From contig NZ_CP029194.1 in NCBI RefSeq assembly GCF_008642375.1, positions 620,001 through 684,000 on the forward strand: DNA of 64,000 nt, read 5' to 3'. Below, piece after piece: positions 26,457 through 35,430 of this stretch (its first letter is position 1; each line of letters opens with the position of its first letter). This DNA comes from Streptomyces venezuelae. Lineage in GTDB: Bacteria > Actinomycetota > Actinomycetes > Streptomycetales > Streptomycetaceae. The position numbers and the translations under genes were made by a program. The notes beneath the pieces are model-generated. The model saw nothing but the letters and a program-made list of their open reading frames with translations, was not told the DNA's origin and made no database searches.

Positions 26457-26708
26457 ATGAGCGACAAGGCCCGCATACTCTTCGACGCGCTCGACCTCGA
26501 CCACGACGGCACCCTCACCCTCGCCGAGGTCGTCGGCGCCCTCCGGTCCAAGGGGCCGACGCTCGCCGCGCAGGGGGTCATCCCGGTCTGGGGCGTGGGG
26601 GGCGACGAGGACTCGGCGGCCCTCTTCGACGCCGCCGACCAGAACGGCGACAAGGTCCTGACCTTCGAGGAGTTCGCCGTCGTGGTCGACCGCCGTTTCG
26701 GCTGGTGA
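26457..26708 (+). CDS. Small EF-hand calcium-binding protein
   Basis: The 83-residue protein contains two canonical EF-hand loops: DLDHDGTLTLAE (residues 13-24) and DQNGDKVLTFEE (61-72). Each has acidic residues at positions 1, 3/5 and a Glu at position 12, flanked by amphipathic helices. It resembles bacterial calmodulin-like proteins (calerythrin/CabD type) reduced to a single EF pair. It is soluble and probably a Ca2+ buffer or sensor; the partner is unknown. ATG 26457 follows AGGA by about 7 nt. Confidence 0.85.
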   Translation: MSDKARILFDALDLDHDGTLTLAEVVGALRSKGPTLAAQGVIPVWGVGGDEDSAALFDAADQNGDKVLTFEEFAVVVDRRFGW

Positions 26709-26785
26709 CGTCGCGCCCGGCCGCGACCTCGTGAGCGGCCCCCGCGTAGAGTGTGCGCGGGCGCGCTGTGATCATGAGGAGAACG

Positions 26786-27364
26786 ATGACCGCGGTGAGC
26801 CTTGAGCACACTCATGTCCCCGCCGACTCCGGCGAGGTGACCCTGCTGATAGCCCGCAGGGTCGAGCCCGGCCACGAGGCCGCTTTCGAGCAGTGGGCGA
26901 AGGGCATCCTCGAGAGCGCCGCCCGCTTCCCCGGCCACCTCGGCTACGGGCTGTTCCGCTCCTCCGGGGGCGACGCCCCCTGGTTCCTGGTCCACCGCTT
27001 CCGCGACGCGGCCGCGTGCCAGGCCTGGCAGGAGTCCCCGGAGCGGGCCTCGTGGTTCGCCGACTGCCAGGGTCACCACCACACCGAGGTCGCGCGACGC
27101 CGGCTGACGGGCATGGAGACGTGGTTCGCCAAGCCGGGCTCGACGCGCCCGGCGCCTCCCCGGTGGAAGATGGCGATCAGCGCGACCCTGGCGATCTACC
27201 CCATCTCCCTGCTGGGCGGCTACTTCCTGACGCCCCACCTCACCGCACTGCCGCTGGTGCTCAGCAGTGCGGTGATGGCGTGCGTCTTCAACGTCCTCAT
27301 GACGTATGTGGCGATGCCGACGGTCAGCCGGCTGCTCCGGGGCTGGCTCGGCGGCGGACGCTGA
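26786..27364 (+). CDS. Antibiotic biosynthesis monooxygenase (ABM)-domain membrane protein
   Basis: The 192-residue protein has an ABM (dimeric alpha/beta barrel) domain at about 17-110 (EVTLLIARRVEPGHEAAFEQ, FRSSGGDAPWFLVHRFRDAA) and two hydrophobic helices at the C-terminus (about 130-185, SLLGGYFLTPHLTALPLVLS, then MACVFNVLMTYVAMPTVSRL). Such ABM-TM2 proteins are common in bacteria and have no proven oxygenase activity; there is no biosynthetic cluster nearby. ATG 26786 has GAGGAG 4 nt upstream. It converges with the acyl-CoA ligase gene 16 nt away. Confidence 0.8.
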   Translation: MTAVSLEHTHVPADSGEVTLLIARRVEPGHEAAFEQWAKGILESAARFPGHLGYGLFRSSGGDAPWFLVHRFRDAAACQAWQESPERASWFADCQGHHHTEVARRRLTGMETWFAKPGSTRPAPPRWKMAISATLAIYPISLLGGYFLTPHLTALPLVLSSAVMACVFNVLMTYVAMPTVSRLLRGWLGGGR

Positions 27365-27380
27365 GGACGGACGGCACGCG

Positions 27381-28883
27381 TCAGTCCTCGACCGTGATCT
27401 CCCGCTTGAGGATCTTGCCCGTGGGGCCCTTGGGCAGACCCGGCACCAGCTGGACGATCCGGGGGTACTTGTACGGGGCCACGCGGGCCTTCACGAACTC
27501 GCGCAGTTCGTCCGCGGTGGCCTCGGCGCCGGGCCGCAGGGTGACGACGGCCGCGATCTCCTCGCCGTGCACCTCGTGCGGAACGCCCACCACGGCGGCC
27601 TCGGCCACGGCCGGGTGCTCGTAGAGGACCTCCTCGATCTCGCGCGGGTAGACGTTGTACCCGCCGCGGATGACCAGGTCCTTCTTGCGGTCCACGATGA
27701 AGTAGAAGCCGTCCTCGTCGCGCCGCGCGAGGTCGCCGGTGCGGAACCAGCCGTCGATGAACGCGGCCGCGTCGGCCTCGGGCCGGTTCCAGTACCCGGC
27801 CATGACGTTCGGGCCCTGCACGGCGATCTCGCCGACGCCGCCGTCCGGGACGTCCTTGCCCTCGTCGTCGACGAGCCGGACCTGCACGCCGTCGATCGGG
27901 GTGCCGATCGAACCGGGCTTGCGCGGGCCGTCGAGCGCCCCGAAGGTGACCACCGGGGAGGTCTCGGAGAGGCCGTAGCCCTCGACGACCGCACAGCCGA
28001 AGACGGCCTCGAAGCGGTGCAGCACCTCCACCGGCATCGCCGAGCCGCCGGTCACGCACAGCCGCAGACCGCCGTCGCCGTCCGGGAGACCGGTCGAGCC
28101 GGCCGCGTCGGCGGCGGCGAGCAGACCCAGGAACATGGTGGGCACGCCCTCCATCACCGTGACGCCGTCCCGGGAGAGGATCTCCAGCGCCTTCGCGGCG
28201 TCGAAGCGCGGCAGCAGGGTGACGCGGGCGCCGGTGAGGACCGCCGCGTTGAGCCCGCAGGTCTGGCCGAAGACGTGGAAGAACGGCAGGCCGCCGAAGA
28301 CCGTGTCCGCCCCCGACATGCCGAGCACACGGGCCACGGCCTCGGTGTTGGAGCCGAGGTTCCCGTGGGTGAGCCGTGCGCCCTTGGGGCGGCCGGTGGT
28401 GCCCGAGGTGTAGAGCAGTACGGCCAGGTCTTCGGTGTCCCGGTCCTCGACCCCTTCGCGCGGCTCGACGGCGGCCAGCGCGGCACCGAAGCCCGGGTCC
28501 GTCACGTCGGCGCACTCGATGCCCAGCTCCGCCGCCGCGGCTCCGGCCTCGCCCATGGCCGCGCCCCAGGCGAGGATCAGCCGGGCCCCGCAGTCGCCGG
28601 CGGCGTAGCCGATCTCGCCGGACTTGAGCAGCGGGTTCATCGGCACGGCGACCGCTCCTGCACGCAGCACGCCGTAGTAGGCGACGGCGAAGTGCGGGAT
28701 GTTCGGCAACAGGATCGCGACCCGGTCCCCCGGTCCGACGCCTTTGCTCTCCAGCCAGCCGGCGACCCGGGCGCTGCGGTCGTCCAGGGAACGGTAGTCC
28801 AGCGTCAGGTCGTCCAACTGGATCGCGATGCCGTCCGGCTGTGCCTCTGCGGTACGGGCCAGGTTGAGAGCCAGATTGGTCAT
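27381..28883 (-). CDS. Long-chain fatty acid-CoA ligase
   Basis: The 500-residue adenylate-forming enzyme activates a carboxylic acid with ATP and CoA. The P-loop motif LLYTSGTTGRPKG is at 156-168, the substrate/AMP motif VVEGYGLSETSP in the middle, GWFRTGDLARRDEDG as the hinge aspartate region and KGPTGKILKREI at the end with the catalytic lysine. The overall pattern is FadD-like. Chain length preference cannot be read from sequence. ATG 28883 has AAAGAGG 6 nt before it. An imperfect palindrome with a GGTTAACC core 44 nt upstream could be a fatty-acid-responsive TetR-type operator. Confidence 0.88.
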   Translation of the reverse strand: MTNLALNLARTAEAQPDGIAIQLDDLTLDYRSLDDRSARVAGWLESKGVGPGDRVAILLPNIPHFAVAYYGVLRAGAVAVPMNPLLKSGEIGYAAGDCGARLILAWGAAMGEAGAAAAELGIECADVTDPGFGAALAAVEPREGVEDRDTEDLAVLLYTSGTTGRPKGARLTHGNLGSNTEAVARVLGMSGADTVFGGLPFFHVFGQTCGLNAAVLTGARVTLLPRFDAAKALEILSRDGVTVMEGVPTMFLGLLAAADAAGSTGLPDGDGGLRLCVTGGSAMPVEVLHRFEAVFGCAVVEGYGLSETSPVVTFGALDGPRKPGSIGTPIDGVQVRLVDDEGKDVPDGGVGEIAVQGPNVMAGYWNRPEADAAAFIDGWFRTGDLARRDEDGFYFIVDRKKDLVIRGGYNVYPREIEEVLYEHPAVAEAAVVGVPHEVHGEEIAAVVTLRPGAEATADELREFVKARVAPYKYPRIVQLVPGLPKGPTGKILKREITVED

Positions 28884-28926
28884 CGACGACCTCTTTCTGA
28901 TCAGGGAGCCGGACGCTCAGCCGCCA

Positions 28927-28945
28927 GGTTACCGGCCGGTTAACC
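28927..28945. promoter_or_regulatory. Imperfect palindrome upstream of the acyl-CoA ligase
   Basis: GGTTACCGG (28927-28935) faces CCGGTTAACC (28936-28945), a dyad with one inserted base, in the 171-nt region shared by the leftward ligase gene and the rightward sugar transporter. AT-rich ends and a GC centre resemble TetR-type sites. Confidence 0.4.
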
Positions 28946-29054
28946 CGCTTGCCGGTCCTCAGCTTGCCGCTAATGTCGATATATAGGCCATAAGTGCATC
29001 TCTGTTTCCACGCTCACCGGGCGAGAGGACGGGGACGTACGAGAGGAGCCTTCC

Positions 29055-30146
29055 ATGTCCCGAACATTGCGGAGCGCGATAGCCCTGGCCGGAGCCGCCG
29101 CACTCGCCCTGGGTGCGGTGTCCGTGAGCGGCGCGGCCCAGCCGGGCGCCGGGTCCGAGGCGCGGCAGGACGTACGGATCGGCCTGCTCCTGCCGGAGAG
29201 CAAGACCACGCGGTACGAGAAGTTCGACCGGCCCTACATCGAGGCCAAGATCAAGGAGCTGGCGCCGGACGCCCAGATCGACTACTACAACGCCGCCGAG
29301 AGCGCCACGACCCAGCAGCAGCAGGTCAACACCGCGCTCGCCAAGGGCGACAAGGTCCTCATCCTGGACGCCGTGGACGCCAAGTCGATCCAGTCCTCCG
29401 TGCAGAAGGCCCGTGACGCGGGCGTCAAGGTCGTGGCGTACGACCGCCTTGCGCAGGGGCCCGTCGACGCGTACGTCTCGTACGACAACCGCAAGGTGGG
29501 CGAGCTCCAGGGCCAGGCGCTCCTCGACGCGCTCGGCGACAAGGCCGAGACCGGCGAGATCGTGATGCACAACGGCTCGCCGACGGACCCGAACGCGGCC
29601 GAGTTCAAGGCCGGCGCGCACTCCGTCCTGGACGGCAAGGTCAAGATCGGCAAGGAGTACGACACGCCGAACTGGGACCCGAACAACGCCAACCAGCAGA
29701 TGTCCGGCGCCATCAGCTCGCTCGGCAAGGACAAGATCGTCGGCGTCTACTCGGCCAACGACGGACTGGCCGCGGGCATCGCCACCGCCCTCGCGGCGGC
29801 CGGTATGAACGTGCCGCTGACCGGCCAGGACGCCCAACTCGACGCGATCCAGCGGATCCTCGCCGGCACCCAGACGATCACGGTCGAGAAGCCGTACAAG
29901 CCGGAGGCCGACATCGCCGCCACGATGGCCGTCGACCTCGCCGAGGGCAAGGAGCTCCCGGCCTCGCTGGTGCCCACCACCGTCACCAGCGGCAGTGGCC
30001 AGAAGGTCCCGGCCAACCTGCTGACGCCGGTCGTCGTCGACAAGACCAACATCAAGGACACCGTCGTCAAGGACGGCCTCTACACGGTCGACGAGATCTG
30101 CACCCCGACCTACGCCGCAGCCTGCGAGGAGGCCGGTCTGAAGTAG
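29055..30146 (+). CDS. Sugar ABC transporter periplasmic-binding protein (CUT2, XylF-like)
   Basis: This is a 363-residue exported binding protein. A signal peptide covers about residues 1-35 (MSRTLRSAIALAGAAALALG), with no lipobox cysteine at its end, although Streptomyces binding proteins are often lipoproteins. The body is a type I sugar-binding fold (peripla_BP_4): RIGLLLPESKTTRYEKFDRP, VLILDAVDAKSIQSSVQKA, VVAYDRLAQGPVDAYVSYDN and GVYSANDGLAAGIATAL, the arrangement of XylF/RbsB proteins. Two C-terminal cysteines (about residues 349 and 357) could form a disulfide. The likely ligand is a pentose or similar monosaccharide. ATG 29055 follows GAGGAG. It heads the three-gene importer operon. 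Confidence 0.85.
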   Translation: MSRTLRSAIALAGAAALALGAVSVSGAAQPGAGSEARQDVRIGLLLPESKTTRYEKFDRPYIEAKIKELAPDAQIDYYNAAESATTQQQQVNTALAKGDKVLILDAVDAKSIQSSVQKARDAGVKVVAYDRLAQGPVDAYVSYDNRKVGELQGQALLDALGDKAETGEIVMHNGSPTDPNAAEFKAGAHSVLDGKVKIGKEYDTPNWDPNNANQQMSGAISSLGKDKIVGVYSANDGLAAGIATALAAAGMNVPLTGQDAQLDAIQRILAGTQTITVEKPYKPEADIAATMAVDLAEGKELPASLVPTTVTSGSGQKVPANLLTPVVVDKTNIKDTVVKDGLYTVDEICTPTYAAACEEAGLK

Positions 30147-30168
30147 CGCCTCCAGCAGCCGCGAGGCG
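30147..30168 (+). terminator. Short attenuator-like hairpin between binding-protein and ATPase genes
   Basis: CGCCTC (30147-30152) pairs with GAGGCG (30163-30168) and is followed by TTTC. A 6-bp stem is weak; it may reduce expression of the two downstream transporter genes relative to the binding protein. Confidence 0.3.
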
Positions 30169-30227
30169 TTTCATCCCGGTGGGGCGGAGCGGCCCGCGCG
30201 AGCGGGCGAGCGGAGGAGGCGGTTCGG

Positions 30228-31003
<776 letters not shown>

Positions 31004-31007
<4 letters not shown>

Positions 31008-32302
31008 TCCGCGACCGAGACCGCGCGGGCGGCTCCGGGGGCTCCGGCGACGCCGGCTCCCAGGAACCGGCACAAGGTGCCGTACCGGCCGTGGACACGC
31101 GCCTCCTGGTCCGCGAGGAGGGCATCAAGGGGTACCTCGGCGAGTTCCGCCGCAAGCTCCGCAGCGGGGAGCTGGGCTCCCTGCCCGTGATCCTGGCCGT
31201 GATCGTCATCTGGACGGTGTTCGGCAGTCTCGACAGCACCTTCCTCTCGGCTCAGAACCTCTCCGACCTGAGTCAGCAGATCGTCGGCACCGGCATGATC
31301 GCCGTCGGTATCGTCTTCGTCCTGCTGCTGGGCGAGATCGACCTCTCCGTCGGCTCGGTCAGCGGACTGTGCGCCGCGATCTTCGCCGTGCTCAACGTCC
31401 TGAACGGGATGAACGAGTGGCTGGCGCTGCTGATCGCCATCGCGGGCGGGGCGGCCGTCGGACTCATCCAGGGGTTCTTCTTCGCCGAGGTCGGCGTCCC
31501 GGCCTTCGTCGTCACGCTGGCCGGCAACCTCGCGTGGAACGGGCTGATGCTCCAGGTGCTCGGCACCAGCGGCACGGTCAACATCCCGAGCGACAGCATC
31601 GTCTCCGAGCTCTACTCGACGATCTACCACAGCCCGGCCGCCGCCTACGTGGCGGCGGCCGTCGGGGTGGGGCTGTTCCTGGCGGCCTCGCTCCTGGACG
31701 CGAAACGACGCCGGGCGGCCCGGGTGCCGTCCCGGCCGGTCGCCGAGATCGTGCTGCGTACGGCCGTGATCGCCGCGATCGCGTTCGTCACCGCCTACAT
31801 CCTCAACCAGTACCAGGGGCTCCCGCTGGCCCTGCTGGTGTTCCTGATCCTGCTCGTGGTGCTGGACTTCGTCCTGCGGCGCACGACGTACGGCCGGCGG
31901 ATCTTCGCGGTGGGCGGCAACATCGAGGGCGCGCGCCGGGCGGGCATCAGCGTGCCCTTCGTCCGGATGAGCGTCTTCTCGATCGCCGGGACCATGGCGG
32001 CGGTCGGCGGCCTCTTCCTTGCGGGGCAGATCCAGTCCGCGAGCCAGACCTCCGGCGGCGGCAACCTCCTGATGAACGTCATCGCGGCGGCGGTCATCGG
32101 CGGTACGAGCCTGTTCGGCGGGCGCGGTTCGGTCTGGTCGGCGCTGCTCGGTGCGCTGGTGATCGGCTCCATCCAGTCGGGCATGAACATCATGGGCGTC
32201 AGCAATGCCGTCCAGTTCATGATCACGGGTTCGGTGCTGCTGGCCGCCGTGGTCGTCGACTCCCTGTCCCGCAGGAGCCAGAAGGCCGCGGGGCGGGCCT
32301 GA
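31004..32302 (+). CDS. Sugar ABC transporter permease (CUT2, XylH-like)
   Basis: The 432-residue permease has about ten hydrophobic segments. It shows the CUT2 blocks VGIVFVLLLGEIDLSVGSVS, FAEVGVPAFVVTLAGNLAWN and GRRIFAVGGNIEGARRAGIS. It begins with about 60 polar, Gly/Ser-rich residues that are poorly conserved. Together with the single-NBD ATPase it forms the membrane core of the importer. Translation is coupled to the ATPase by a 4-nt overlap. No catabolic gene or ROK/LacI regulator is adjacent, so the sugar stays open. Confidence 0.9.
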
Positions 32303-32320
32303 TCCGCCGGAGGATCACCC

Positions 32321-32821
32321 ATGGGCACCGATGCGAGCAAGGACCGGCACGACGGCCGGAGCGAGACCGAGATGGAGCGCGCCGACCGGCGCTGGCAGGA
32401 GGTCATCCAGGAGATCCGTGTCGTCCAGACCGGTGTGCAGATCCTCCTCGGTTTTCTCCTCACCGTGGTCTTCACCCCGCACTTCCAGGGTCTCGAACAG
32501 ACCGACAAGACGATCTACATCGTCACGGTCGTCCTCGGGTCCCTGGCGACCGGCGCGCTCATCGGCCCCGTGGCTCTGCACCGGATCGTGGCCGGGAGGC
32601 AGATCAAACCCCGGGCCGTCATCTGGGCCGCCCGCCTCACCTTCACGGGCATCGTGCTCCTGCTCGCGACCCTGACCTCGGCTCTTCTCCTGGTCCTGCG
32701 CGTGGCCACCGGGGACGACTCGTACGTGCCGTGGATCGTCGCCGGTGTCCTCGCCTGGTACCTGCTCTGCTGGTTCGTCCTCCCCCTCTGGGTGCGCACC
32801 CGCTACACCAGCGGAGAGTGA
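32321..32821 (+). CDS. DUF6328 family membrane protein
   Basis: The 166-residue protein has a charged cytoplasmic N-terminus (about 1-35, with RADRRWQEVIQEIRVVQTGV) and four hydrophobic helices. The QEIRVVQTGVQILLGFLLTV, FTPHF and DKTIYIVTVVLG motifs identify the actinomycete DUF6328 family, which has no known function. GGAGG lies 8 nt before ATG 32321. It may be transcribed with the ABC importer 18 nt upstream, or be incidental read-through. Confidence 0.75.
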   Translation: MGTDASKDRHDGRSETEMERADRRWQEVIQEIRVVQTGVQILLGFLLTVVFTPHFQGLEQTDKTIYIVTVVLGSLATGALIGPVALHRIVAGRQIKPRAVIWAARLTFTGIVLLLATLTSALLLVLRVATGDDSYVPWIVAGVLAWYLLCWFVLPLWVRTRYTSGE

Positions 32822-32843
32822 GCGTCCGCGGCGGCGGGCGGCC

Positions 32844-34586
32844 TCATGTCCCGTCGGTGTCCGACGTACCGGGACCGATCCGCAGTTCGAAGTCGCCGTC
32901 GTACTGCTCGTGGCCGGCGATCACCGCGAGTTCGACGACCTCCACACCGACCTCGCCGCGGACGATCAGCGGGTCCCTGCGCAGGTCTCTCATCAGCGCC
33001 ACGCACATGCCGATCATGACGAGTACGAACGGCGCCGCGACGAGGATGGTGAGGTTCTGGAGTCCCGCGAGCGCGTCGCCCTGGCCGTCGCCGACGAGGA
33101 GCATGACGGCCGCGACCGCTCCGGTTAGCACGCCCCAGAAGACCACGACGGGACGGGTGGGTTCGAAGGCGCCGCGCTGGGAGAGCGTGCCCATGACGAG
33201 GGAGGCGGCGTCCGCACCCGACACGAAGAAGATCCCGACGAGGATCATCACGAGCAGGCTCATGGCACCGGAGATGGGGAACTCCTTGAGCAGGCCGAAG
33301 AGTTGCCCCTCGGGGGTGGTCTCCCCTGTCAGTTCGCCCTGTTCGCTGAGCTTCATCGCCGTGCCGCCGAAGATCGCGAACCAGACGAGGCTGACGGTGC
33401 TGGGCACCAGGATGACACCGCCGACGAACTGGCGGATGGTCCGGCCCCGGCTGATGCGGGCGATGAACATGCCGACGAAGGGCGTCCAGGAGATCCACCA
33501 CGCCCAGTAGAAGACGGTCCAGCTGCCGAGCCAGTCGTGGATGTTCTCGCCGCTGGTCGCCTCGGTGCGGCCGGCGAGCTGCGGCAGGTCGTCGATGTAG
33601 GCGGCGATGGAGGTGGGCAGCAGGTCGAGCACGATGATCGTGGGGCCCGCCACGAAGACGAAGACGGCGAGCACCACCGCGAGCACCATGTTGGTGTTGG
33701 AGAGCCACTGGATGCCCTTCTCCACGCCGGAGACGGCCGAGAGGACGAAGGCCACGGTGAGGACGGCGATGATGCCGACGAGCAGCCCGGTGCCGGCCTT
33801 CGCCATCCAGCCCAGCTCCTCGATGCCGCTGCCGATCTGGAGCGCGCCGAGGCCGAGCGAGGCGGCGGAGCCGAAGAGGGTGGCGAAGATGGCGAGGATG
33901 TCGATGAAGCGGCCGGGACCGCCGTACGCCCGCCGTTCGCCGATCAGCGGGACGAAGACGGCGCTGATGGTCTGGCGGCGCCTGCGCCGGAAGGTGGAGT
34001 AGGCGATGGCGAGTCCGACGACGGCGTAGATCGCCCACGGGTGGAGCGTCCAGTGGAAGAGCGTGGTGGCCATGGCCGTCTGCATGCGCTCGGCCGAGTC
34101 GACGGGTTGGGTGCCGGGCGGCGGGGTGCCGTAGTGGGCGAGGGGTTCGCTCACGCCGTAGAACATCAGGCCGATGCCCATGCCCGCGCTGAACATCATG
34201 GCGATCCACGACACGGTGCGGAACTCGGGCCTTTCGCTCTCCTGGCCGAGGGTGATCCTGCCGTAGCGGCTGATGGCGAGCCACAGCGCGAAGACGACGA
34301 AGCCGGACGCGGCGAGCATGAACGCCCAGCCGCCGTCGCGGATCAGTCCGTCGAGGAGCTTGCTGGAGACGCTCTCCAGGCTGTCGGTGGCCGTGGCTCC
34401 CCAGACGACGAAGGCCAGGGTGAGGACGGCGGTGACCCCGAACACGATCCGGTCGGTCCGCGCCTGATGGTGGTGGTCGGGCCGGCCGGGGAGGTCGGCC
34501 GTCACCGGCAGCCCTTCCCGGCCTCCCCGTTCGGCGTCCGTCCGGCGGCCGTCCGGCCTCTTGTCTCCCTGCGGCACAGAGGTCAC
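32844..34586 (-). CDS. BCCT family betaine/choline transporter
   Basis: This is a 580-residue secondary transporter with 12 predicted membrane helices. The flexible Gly motif (MMFSAGMGIGLMFYGVSEPL) and the Trp-box helix (TVFYWAWWISWTPFVGMFIA, followed by RISRGRTIRQF) are the hallmark of BetP/OpuD/BetT proteins that import glycine betaine, choline or ectoine with Na+ or H+. GMGIG is the Na+-coupled form rather than GMDVG-type variants. Two starts are possible: GTG 34586, used here, lies right behind an inverted repeat. GTG 34505, with GGGAAGGG 6 nt upstream, would remove 27 mostly charged residues and may be the real start. Osmotic induction is likely. Confidence 0.88.
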   Translation of the reverse strand: MTSVPQGDKRPDGRRTDAERGGREGLPVTADLPGRPDHHHQARTDRIVFGVTAVLTLAFVVWGATATDSLESVSSKLLDGLIRDGGWAFMLAASGFVVFALWLAISRYGRITLGQESERPEFRTVSWIAMMFSAGMGIGLMFYGVSEPLAHYGTPPPGTQPVDSAERMQTAMATTLFHWTLHPWAIYAVVGLAIAYSTFRRRRRQTISAVFVPLIGERRAYGGPGRFIDILAIFATLFGSAASLGLGALQIGSGIEELGWMAKAGTGLLVGIIAVLTVAFVLSAVSGVEKGIQWLSNTNMVLAVVLAVFVFVAGPTIIVLDLLPTSIAAYIDDLPQLAGRTEATSGENIHDWLGSWTVFYWAWWISWTPFVGMFIARISRGRTIRQFVGGVILVPSTVSLVWFAIFGGTAMKLSEQGELTGETTPEGQLFGLLKEFPISGAMSLLVMILVGIFFVSGADAASLVMGTLSQRGAFEPTRPVVVFWGVLTGAVAAVMLLVGDGQGDALAGLQNLTILVAAPFVLVMIGMCVALMRDLRRDPLIVRGEVGVEVVELAVIAGHEQYDGDFELRIGPGTSDTDGT

Positions 34587-34591
34587 CTTTC

Positions 34592-34633
34592 ACTGCATTA
34601 CGGAAAAACGTGACGATGTATCCGTAAGGCAGT
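34592..34633 (-). promoter_or_regulatory. Long inverted repeat immediately before the BCCT start
   Basis: ACTGCATTACGGA (34592-34604) mirrors TCCGTAAGGCAGT (34621-34633) with 12 of 13 positions matching around a 16-nt loop. It ends 5 nt before GTG 34586. As DNA it is an operator candidate. As RNA it would place a hairpin against the ribosome site, or in the leader if GTG 34505 is used. Confidence 0.5.
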
Positions 34634-34729
34634 ACCACAGGCGGGACCCGACCCGGTGGACCAACAGGCGTTCACCGCATACGCCATGGGCGGACGGCGG
34701 GCTCTCGGGGGCAGCGGACGGCCGCCGCT

Positions 34730-35182
34730 TCAGCCGGCCACGCCACTCTCCAGGAGACCCTTGAGGATCCGTTCGTCCCTCGGTATCTCCTTCCGCACGT
34801 GCGGGCGCACGACGAGCGGGACGAGGGCCTTGCCGATGCCGTGCCCCTCGAAGTCGAGGGAGAGCGTCAGGCGCGAACGCTCGGCGTCGTCCAGTGGCTC
34901 GATGGTGCCCTGGACGTCACCGCGCACGGGGCCGTTGATGCCGTGCAGGTGCCAGTACCTCGGCGGTTGCAACTCGATGACCTGCATGGTCAGGGTGAAC
35001 TCCCGCCGCCCGAGCCGCCGCGTGACGGCGATCTTCGAGCCGACCGCGAGGGGCTCGTCGTCGAGCCTGCGGACCGAGACCGCGCTCTCCTGCCACTCGG
35101 GCAGATGGATCGGGTCGGTCACGTACGAGAAGACGTCCGCGGGAGTGCGGGAGATGTCGATGGTTTCCTTGATGGCAGGCAT
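34730..35182 (-). CDS. SRPBCC family protein
   Basis: The 150-residue protein has the START/Bet v1 helix-grip fold signature: ETIDISRTPADVFSYVTDPI, HLPEWQESAVSVRRL, then a run of beta-strands (SKIAVTRRLGRREFTLTMQV) and a long C-terminal helix. Such small proteins bind hydrophobic ligands or act as polyketide cyclases; there is no cluster to choose between these. GAAGAAGG precedes ATG 35182. It lies upstream of the BCCT gene on the same strand with a 143-nt gap containing the BCCT inverted repeat. Confidence 0.82.
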   Translation of the reverse strand: MPAIKETIDISRTPADVFSYVTDPIHLPEWQESAVSVRRLDDEPLAVGSKIAVTRRLGRREFTLTMQVIELQPPRYWHLHGINGPVRGDVQGTIEPLDDAERSRLTLSLDFEGHGIGKALVPLVVRPHVRKEIPRDERILKGLLESGVAG

Positions 35183-35340
35183 GGTGCCTTCTTCGTCCGA
35201 CGGGAGAGCACGCCGGAGTCCGGGCCCCGCGCGGGCTCGTTGTCGCTTCCTATGAAAATCGTCCCACGGGCGGCTGCGCCCCGCCAGGGAAGATCGGTGG
35301 GGCGGGCCTCACAGCCATCCCCCCGCCGCTGTGTGACCGG

Positions 35341-35381
35341 CGTTACGGACCATGATCGCCGCGGTTGACACAGGCGTAACG
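35341..35381 (+). promoter_or_regulatory. GlnR-like site and CGTTACG dyad upstream of the nitrate reductase fusion
   Basis: TTGAC, six bases, then GTAAC (35365-35380) fits the Streptomyces GlnR box pattern (gTnAC-n6-GaAAc; AC-n9-AC). CGTTACG (35341-35347) and CGTAACG (35375-35381) also form a 7-bp dyad 27 nt apart. The site is about 50 nt before the GTG start, consistent with nitrogen control of an assimilatory enzyme. Confidence 0.5.
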
Positions 35382-35430
35382 GGCATTCCGTACGGTCGGG
35401 GCTCGAACGGTTCCACAGAGAGGCGCCCCC

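Noticed and set aside
26267-27238. Long upstream extension of the LysE exporter
   Set aside because: It would run antisense through the EF-hand and ABM genes. The LysE motif starts right after ATG 26266 or 26260.
26786-27364. Antibiotic biosynthesis cluster signalled by the ABM domain
   Set aside because: No synthase, tailoring or resistance genes surround it. ABM-TM proteins are common outside clusters.
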